Shown here piece by piece: positions 57,153-64,000 of a stretch of 64,000 nt of DNA. Both the position numbers and the translations under genes were made by a program. The DNA is from Enoplolaimus lenunculus (taxonomy: Eukaryota > Nematoda > Enoplea > Enoplida > Thoracostomopsidae), in NCBI GenBank assembly GCA_030248215.1, contig JASANG010000164.1, positions 62,001-126,000 of the forward strand, read 5' to 3'. The notes below the pieces were generated by a model that did not search any database, was not told where the DNA came from, and saw only the letters and a list, made by a program, of their open reading frames with translations. How positions within the stretch are numbered: the stretch's first letter is position 1; every line of letters begins with the position of its first letter.

Positions 57153-58424
57153 GTGTATTACGCAGTACTGCGCTTGTGTTAAATTTTGCAGTAATTAAAA
57201 TGCTGTATCGCAACTCGATTAGTAGTTTCTCGCAGAACTTTGATTCTATTCCTCTGTGTTAGCAGTGGCAGTCAATGGCGTAGGCAATATTTTGGAATGA
57301 CGTTAATAGTTGTGCTCAATAAAATTTCGAAGGGTTTTCTTGTGTTGCCAACTGTGAAAAAGCATCTAAACCCTCTGGACAAAAATGACAAAATTTTGAC
57401 CCCTTGTCGCTCTTGCTAAGTCCGCAGTTGTAGCAGCAGCATATATCATACTAGTAGCTAAAAACGTTGACGTAATCGGAAAACTTCAGAAAAGTAACTC
57501 AAGGATTTGTAAGGGTCAAATTTTTTTCAATTCTCCGTTCGTCTACATTACCTTGGTTAACGGATACCATTTGTATTTAGCATATGGTCCACAAAGCATA
57601 ATTTAATTATGTTAATGTCGCTTCTCAGATTGTTCTTCTATTTCGGCAAAAATTTAATTCGGATGCCTCTAATTTATAAAAGAGTCACTTGTTAGCGCTT
57701 TAGTATGGTCCTTGAATTAATATAATTTTCGAACACCCACTGGGCGTTTGCTGTTTTTGCTCTTAGATTTGGCCGCCTTAAACTTATTAGTGCCTATCTG
57801 GTAAGTTTTGGTGGTTACGCTGACAATAATTCGTGCTTGGTAATATTAAGTTGTTTTTTAATTTAAATTTCAGTCTTGAATTTAGAGTTTTTCATTACGA
57901 AGTTTAAAGCGCAACTGTGCACTTTTAAAGTGCGAGTTTCATGTTTTGCAAACAGCAATTCAAGTGCCAGTCGGTCGCGTAGTTAGCATAAAATATTTCA
58001 GATCACAAAAAATCAAACTGGTCCCCATGTTTCGAAGGAACCAACATTATATCATTTGCTTAAAGTTTTCGAACTGTGCTGAGCGCCGCCTAAAAACGCA
58101 TGAACTCAAAAATTTAATACTAAAATTTCACCATGTCACTCTTGGCTAAACCAGTTTGAGGCAATTGCTAAGCTTACACATTTTCAAAACGTGTCAGCTG
58201 CACGATTTCTCAACGGGCATATATATAATGAATATGTCAGCTTGGAAAAATTTTTCCAATTTCAAACGTAGCACTTTACATTGGAAAAGTTTTCTTGTTT
58301 CACAGCAATGCACGTGTTTAGACTGAGTGATTGCAATTAGCAGATATTTGACGTAATATATTCTGGTTGCTTATAACTTAACCATATTTTGTCATAATTT
58401 TGAAACTCTTGAACTCGTTCTCTT
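57153..58424. other. spacer, nothing recognised
   Basis: No terminal repeats or convincing frames. Small open frames (80 and 67 codons) without domains. Confidence 0.4.
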
Positions 58425-58615
58425 ACACTTATGCTTAGGCTTTTACGTTAAGGTGTAGGCTTATGGTATTGCAGAACTTTACACTTAGGCGTATTAGCTA
58501 AGGCTTTATTACTCCTGGCTACTTTAACCTATATACCTAAACGTAAGCCAAATCGTAAATTTGCCTCTAAACTTAGCCTAAGCCAAGGCTTTAACTTTAA
58601 ATGTGGAATAAGCGT
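58425..58615. repeat. TTAGGC-type arrays of both orientations (family A remains)
   Basis: TTATGCTTAGGCTTTTACG and GGCGTATTAGCTAAGG in one orientation, then CCTAAACGTAAGCC and CTTAGCCTAAGCC in the other. Two decayed cores head to head, without termini. Confidence 0.5.
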
Positions 58616-59629
58616 ATAAAAGCCATTTCCATTAATTTATTTTTAATTTCTGTCGAGTTGCGTAGATATTCGCTGATTTTGAAATTCAGAGTGATTTGTT
58701 GTATACACCGGCATTTTTCAAAAGACGTCAGGTTGAAATCTCGCTGACACAAGTTGTTAGAACTCACGCTAAAGTCATCATTTATTTGAAAAATTCGGTC
58801 ATAAAAAGTGTTAATTATTTTTCAATTCATGCTTAATGCGAAAACTTTAACATCTGTAACAAGCAATAAATAGCACGCAACCATGCAACTGGTTTAAAGC
58901 CCGTCTTCTCAAATCTATGTAGCACCTATCACTTCACCAGTAGTTGGTGATAGGTAATGTAACTTTTGAGCCAGCCGACGGAGAACCTGAAAATTTGGAA
59001 TATTTTTAAATTGATTATAATGGTAGAGCCGAAGTTTAAATTTGTACCTACCACTGTTCCCTCGTTTCAAACTATGTTACTGACTGATAGCAATAAATTC
59101 TTACACTAGTGAACTCCTGCAGTTTATAGCCTCAAAATTTGCACAGAATTCTACTTCACAAAATATGCTACATTTTAAAGGTAAATATTTAATAGTTCCG
59201 TGATCTCAACTATAGGTGCTACACACAGCTGAGAATACAGCTCATGAGTTTAAATTTCAAGCCGTGTGAAAGTATAACCGTGGGAATATGGCTTTTAAGT
59301 GAGCTAAAAATAAACTGTTAAGATCTGCCGAAAAAAGTTCAAGCCCTTACTTAGTTTTACAACCTCGTAATTCGACAGGCCATAAAATCCGAAAAATTTC
59401 CAAACTTCAATTCTAGGCATCTCAAAGCTGTTGAAAAAAAGCTTAGTAAATGTACCGCTGGGAGCCGTGAAATCTGACTAGCATTTATTAATAATTAATT
59501 TCTCTTTGAAAGTAAAAATGAATAAGAGTTCTGTGCGTTCCATTAGCTTGAATTGCTTCAGATTGTCTATATTTTAAGCGTAATGATAGTATTTATTAGA
59601 CCGAAAAAATACTAAGCTTAATGAGACAA

Positions 59630-59750
59630 TGTATAGAACAGGGCCGCAACACAAGTATAAGCATATTCCTAAGCCTAAACCTAAGCGTAAGAATAAGCTT
59701 ATTTCTAAATCTTAATCTAAGCCTGAGCACAAGCGTAGTCAAAAAAGCAT
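59630..59750 (-). mobile_element. TTAGGC-core MITE, family A
   Basis: GACAATGTATAGAACAGGGC terminus, CGCAACACAAGTATAAGCAT, CCTAAGC run, GTAGTCAAAAAAGC; the distal end is missing. Confidence 0.7.
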
Positions 59751-60635
59751 CAACATTTGCATTTAAAATGGCTGAAAAACATTTTTAGCCAATTTTTTAA
59801 TTCAAATATTAAAAGTGGTATATATCAACAAAATAGTTTTATAAAATATGGAGGCTCCTGCGAAATTTTTAATCTTCTAAATTTATCTTCGTAATGTGCG
59901 GATCTAGTCCCATATTCTCAAAGGCATATTGCATCAATCACCAGTTTGTAATAGGTTTTCAAACTAACGAACTGCTGCTATTGCAGATCTCAAAATTTGC
60001 GCAGAAGAAGAGTAAAATCGAACGCAACAAATGTTATGAATTTCGAACCGCAACATTCTTCGGTTGGAAAGTTACAAGACCTATGACCAACTGGTAATAG
60101 GTGCTATAAACAGTTCAGAATACGTGCTCTAAACAGGAAATTTTCTAAGCCTACTCTTAAAATTCACGCAAAAAGCTTAAAATATTTTCGGCCGTAGTTG
60201 TGAATTCAAAGGTTACAAAATCAACCAGTTTAGTGTTTCTAAGAATATGAGGGCTTCGTCGTTTGATTTGTAAATTGTCAAATTATAATCTAAGCAATTT
60301 CTGTGATGTTGTAGCCAATAGCACAATCTTTTACGGCAGCAAAGAGTTTAGTACCTAGGCATATTTAGGCACCGTTTAACCTGTTTGTTCAGTTGATGTT
60401 GAGAGCGTATCATATTTCATGCGTGCGTTTTTGTGCGTTGTTGCGCCGCTGCTTTGTTAAAACGAAAACAGCCTCAGTTTCAGAACGCTTTTCAGTTTTC
60501 AACGTTGGCACCGTACGTGTAACTCAACGGAAATATGGTTCGCAAAACCGATCAAAGTATCTCTACAAAACTTGTTCCGTATAACAATATCTAAAGCTAA
60601 GCGTAAATCTAAATATATAGCTAGGGTTAATCTTA

Positions 60636-60736
60636 AGGGCACTATACTTGTGCGGCGGCGCCAAGAGCCGCGTTCATTTGGGTTGGTGCATAGTACCTAA
60701 CGGCTTTAATAAAGTCAAAAAGTATATAGCCGCCCT
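60636..60736 (+). mobile_element. small MITE, family H-like
   Basis: AGGGCACTATACTTGTGCGG at left and complement AGGGCGGCTATATACTTTTT at right, 101 bp, related to 55256-55390. The interior has GCGGCGGCGCC. Confidence 0.5.
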
Positions 60737-60751
60737 ATCACCGTTCAGTAT

Positions 60752-61015
60752 ATGTTTGAACGCCTCAGCGCTTTCGCAGTGATACTGTTTATTATTGCTA
60801 TTTCACTAGTTACACTAAGCTATGCCGATAATGTATTTGCCGCACGTCGCCGCATAGCGCCGCAAGCCGGACCCGCGCAAACTTCCTTTACCGTTACCCG
60901 CCTTTACCCGCCCTTATTTTTTCTTCAGCGTTCGATGCAATTGTGTATTAATTTTACAGTGCATTCATGTTACACAATGCTTATTTTTCACTCATACGGT
61001 AAAAACAGTTTATAA
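60752..61015 (+). CDS. candidate small secreted protein (unrecognised)
   Basis: ATG 60752 opens 87 codons. Residues 1-25 (MFERLSAFAVILFIIAISLV then TLSYA) form a textbook signal peptide, followed by DNVFAARRRIAPQAGPAQ, with a tribasic site that prohormone convertases could cut, and a hydrophobic C-terminal half without a domain. TATATAG lies 25-30 bases upstream but inside the family H-like MITE, so a promoter there would be borrowed. A related GC-rich stretch occurs at about 52880-52915 without the frame, which suggests part of this ORF is repeat. Could be a peptide precursor or chance. Confidence 0.27.
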   Translation: MFERLSAFAVILFIIAISLVTLSYADNVFAARRRIAPQAGPAQTSFTVTRLYPPLFFLQRSMQLCINFTVHSCYTMLIFHSYGKNSL

Positions 61016-62840
61016 TTCGAGTTTTTCTACGTTATCCGGTTTCACGTTTCTTATGAAAATTTTAGGGGGGTAAAGATTAACACATATTCACCCGCACTTT
61101 GAAATTCTGTACTCGCGGATATACCCACGTCAAAATTTTCCTTACCCGTCCCCGTTTACAATCGGGTAGCGTGCAGCTCTACTGAGAGTTTACAAGCGAC
61201 AAATGTGAAGGGATTAGACGAGCGAAGCGAGCGAGAAACCAATCGATATTTAGTCGGACAAATGAAAAGTTTGGTGCAAAAAATATTTGTTTTGAAATTT
61301 TTTGAGGGACCCCTTGGGTTTGAGGACCCCCATTTGGGAAATGGGGCACTAAATCAACCGGTTCTTAATAAGCGCAGAACTGCAAATTTCGTTCGCTGCT
61401 ACAATTGTGATTTATTAATTTCAATTCACTTCACAGGGCTGTTCTCGACGGTTGTATCCCCTAGTGAATACGTGTTTTCTCGTTTTTTCCGCAACCGACA
61501 CACAAGATACATAGGCACGTGGCCAATATTTCAGTTGGAAAAAATATAACCTCGTTTAAAATTTTTTGACCGCAATGATCCAAAAGGTTATTGTAAAAAA
61601 TGTGAAAGTGAAATTTTTTCTGGTTGGTCCTCATGATTCGTAACGAGATATATCGCGTCTATCCCTCCCTTGCATGTTATATTCTTCTAACTATAAAAGG
61701 TCTATAATTTATTAATGACATGTTGAAATTTTGAGCTGTAGAATGGAACTATACTTGAAAAATGAATTAAAATGTAGTCATTTTCGAAAAATTTCAATTT
61801 ACGGAGATGGCATTAAAATAAGGGCGTCGCCAGAATACGTCGAGCTGTGTAGAATGTACTTTTGAGTTTAACTATTATCATTAAGCATTCTTTTTCACTT
61901 TATATAAGTGACTACTCCTGAAGGTGTAGCAGATCCCCTTGTATAAACCAGCCGAGCATGCAGCGGATACAATCAATATTTGTTCAGTAAATCTGGTACT
62001 CCGATTTTTCGAATGGTACATGTTGTTTAAGCGTTGTAATTTTCCATGTTTTATTAAGAATAACCTTTTTGAGCAGCCCGGACTACAGTGGTTGAAAACA
62101 TTGCGCACTGGCCAGTACCCTGAACGGGGGCCAGAAATTCGTAGCTGTCCGTTAAAAATTTTTTTGACCTCGTCTAGAAAACTTTTAGCCTTGCGTGTAA
62201 GTCATCGAATACCATTGCATAGCGCTCTGAAAATTTTCGCTTCTGGGTAAGGTGAGTTGGCTACGGACCTTTCTCGTGGTTTTGCATGTAAAAATAGGAC
62301 ACGGAAATAATGTAGAGAACGTTTTGGGTTGTCTAAGGCAAGACGAAAGCAACCTTAGAATGTAAATTATTCAAGCCTAAGTTGAATCTAAGCGCAAGGG
62401 AGCAACACTTCGATACCCTTATTCATATGACCTACCCTTAATGAACAGGTTCTCCCACTTTAATCAGTCTAAACAAAACCCGTCGGAGTTTTTAAACGCG
62501 TCTGGCATCTTGATCGCTTCGGTCGTGAATATTTCATAACTATTTTATTTCCACGGTAAATTTTTTAACTTCTTTACACTCGACAGACCTTAGAGTATCC
62601 TCTAGGTTGTTAAGTATCAAAAAAAGTTGGTGATTGACTTAACTCGCTTCCCAACTGAAAACATTTGCACTTCCGCACGAATTCAGGTTAACAATTGTGT
62701 TGTTAATACTTATTCGGCTTTTCGATCGCTTCGCTTGCGAGTTTTCTTCACCGACGATACCATAGAAAGAGGCCTATCTTACCGGCTGGGTGGGAAGCCT
62801 CGGGTACCCTTGTCGAGGCACTACGGTATGGGTCCACTTC
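61016..62840. other. spacer with repeat scraps
   Basis: GACGAGCGAAGCGAGCGAGA near 61217 is the GCGAAGCGAGCG repeat motif. About 62235-62272 ends in GGTGAGTTGGCTACGGACCT, a family D terminus with a worn partner. The 114-codon frame at 61205 starts at that repeat and shows no domain. Confidence 0.4.
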
Positions 62841-63091
62841 TACACACAAAAAAGTATTTCTGAATTTATTCAGAAAAGTGTTTTCTGTGGCAAATCTGAA
62901 AAGTTTTGCTGATATTTAAGACAATTTTTCTAAAAATAACTGGCAAACGTTTATTTTCAGATTTTATTTCAAAACGTTTTTTGAAAACATTTCTGTTATA
63001 ACAGAAACACTTTTCAAGTGCACCTTGCTAGTCATATGTCTCAAATGTAAGAAATTTTTTCTTAAATATCAGAAATATTATTTTGAGTGTA
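62841..63091 (+). mobile_element. MITE family I
   Basis: Left TACACACAAAAAAGTATTTC, complement of right TACACTCAAAATAATATTTC, both continuing TGA. 251 bp, rich in CAGAAA/TTTCTG, which also pair internally. ACACTCAAAA-type ends occur in several DNA transposon groups; not assigned. Confidence 0.65.
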
Positions 63092-63341
63092 ATGTGTATT
63101 TTGCAATTTTCCGGCAAACACGTAATACTATAAAAGAACCCTGAATTCGCATCGATGAAGGGCTTCCCTCGAGAAGTTTTTGTAGCAGTGATTTGCGTTC
63201 TTCCGAGATATGAACGCACGCTGCTGCGATGTCACAAGTGTGAGGCGCGAGCCAAACGAAGTGAGGCGAGTGTGTGCTGGAGAGCATAGTTTTCTTGATG
63301 TGCAAGTGAATTTAGAACGCGTGCACGCACAAGTGTGGAAC

Positions 63342-63410
63342 GAGTGCGATAAATTGAGTTCTACACGAGTGCGATACCTCGAGTTCTACACGAGTGCGCC
63401 GCGTGAGTTC
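63342..63410 (+). repeat. 25-bp tandem repeat in a GC-richer patch
   Basis: GAGTGCGATAAATTGAGTTC then TACAC, repeated as GAGTGCGATACCTCGAGTTC then TACAC and a third partial unit. The surrounding 63180-63480 is richer in CG and has an 83-codon ATG frame that includes the repeat; no domain recognised. Confidence 0.7.
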
Positions 63411-64000
63411 TTGAGTTACGTGCACAGCATGGAGCGATGTCCGAGTGCGCTGCACGCTTGAACCAAGCTTAGCAGCGCGCGCTGTATATTGGAAGGACAA
63501 TATGCCGTGCTACAACTGACTTGTACCACGGTCCTAAAACAACAATTTTTGGTTTCTTGAATCAAACTGGCTAGCTAGCACTGGCCGGTAGCATAGTAGA
63601 CGAAGTATTGTTCAGACATCCTAAAAAATTTTTGTTACCCCTAAAAGTTTAGATCCACTTGTAAGACCAGAGAACTCTTTGCAGCCACTCCTAAAATGGT
63701 ATTAGAAACACCATTGTCTTCCACACCGAGCTTGCGGATCAAGTCAACTTTTCTGCCCCTTAAAGGAGAAACTTTTTGCTTGAGGCCTTAAGGAGGACTT
63801 TACTAGTGACTTCTCGAGACAATTTAGTCATTTTTTCGAAATTTTTGATTATTCTGATCTGGAAATTGTAGGCGATATCAAGTGCACACAATGTTATTAG
63901 GTATATAATCCTAGCAAAGGCTTCTATGGTAATTTAGTTGTTAACGGGATAATGGAAAAACGTCGTTCTTGAAACGATACTAGGAATAACGGATAGTTGT
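63411..64000. other. spacer, nothing recognised
   Basis: No gene, RNA or terminal repeat seen up to the window edge. An A/T-rich stretch with CTTAAAGGAGAAACTTTTTG near 63758 might be an element end, unsupported. Confidence 0.4.

Overview
This window reads as gene-poor, AT-rich nuclear DNA from an invertebrate animal. One gene is certain: a FoxG (BF-1/sloppy-paired) forkhead gene on the + strand, coding exons 10007-11792 and 12485-12912, 737 residues. The species cannot be named from sequence alone. FoxG places it in Metazoa. The crowd of small non-autonomous transposons and one possible 41-base intron would fit a tunicate or another repeat-rich invertebrate, but that is inference.

Layout. 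1-9.9 kb is intergenic, with one candidate coding exon (2136-2212), an unproven 5' exon ending at 875, and several MITEs. 10.0-12.9 kb is FoxG, its stop codon lying against an AAC/AAT microsatellite. 13-18 kb holds MITE fragments, a tRNA-headed SINE (about 14500-15015, minus strand) and a duplicated octamer block (15506-15741). 18-27 kb is repeats plus a candidate membrane-segment exon (19232-19339). 27.8-39.7 kb carries further candidate exons on the + strand, a 33-bp minisatellite (28232-29495) and more MITEs. 40-44 kb has a TTAA-flanked MITE with a tRNA-like core and two foldback elements. 44465-48886 is a young, structurally whole but non-autonomous LTR retrotransposon fossil with 5-bp target duplications. 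49-64 kb is again repeats and unrecognised spacer, with one small secreted-type reading frame (60752-61015).

Mobile DNA dominates. At least nine terminal-inverted-repeat families can be told apart by eye. The commonest has ends like GGCCAATGTATAGAACAGGG and a core of degenerate TTAGGC hexamers, a telomere-like motif, and occurs whole or in pieces at more than twenty places. In one copy a second MITE family has inserted into the hexamer core, and a second copy of that family lies against another such core.

Beside FoxG, a chain of five small exons (2136-2212, 19232-19339, 34876-34955, 35803-35898, 39580-39671) agrees in phase and has good splice sites. It would encode a short type II membrane protein with FoxG nested in its first intron. 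This is a hypothesis that needs transcript evidence; short open exons do arise by chance in this much spacer.
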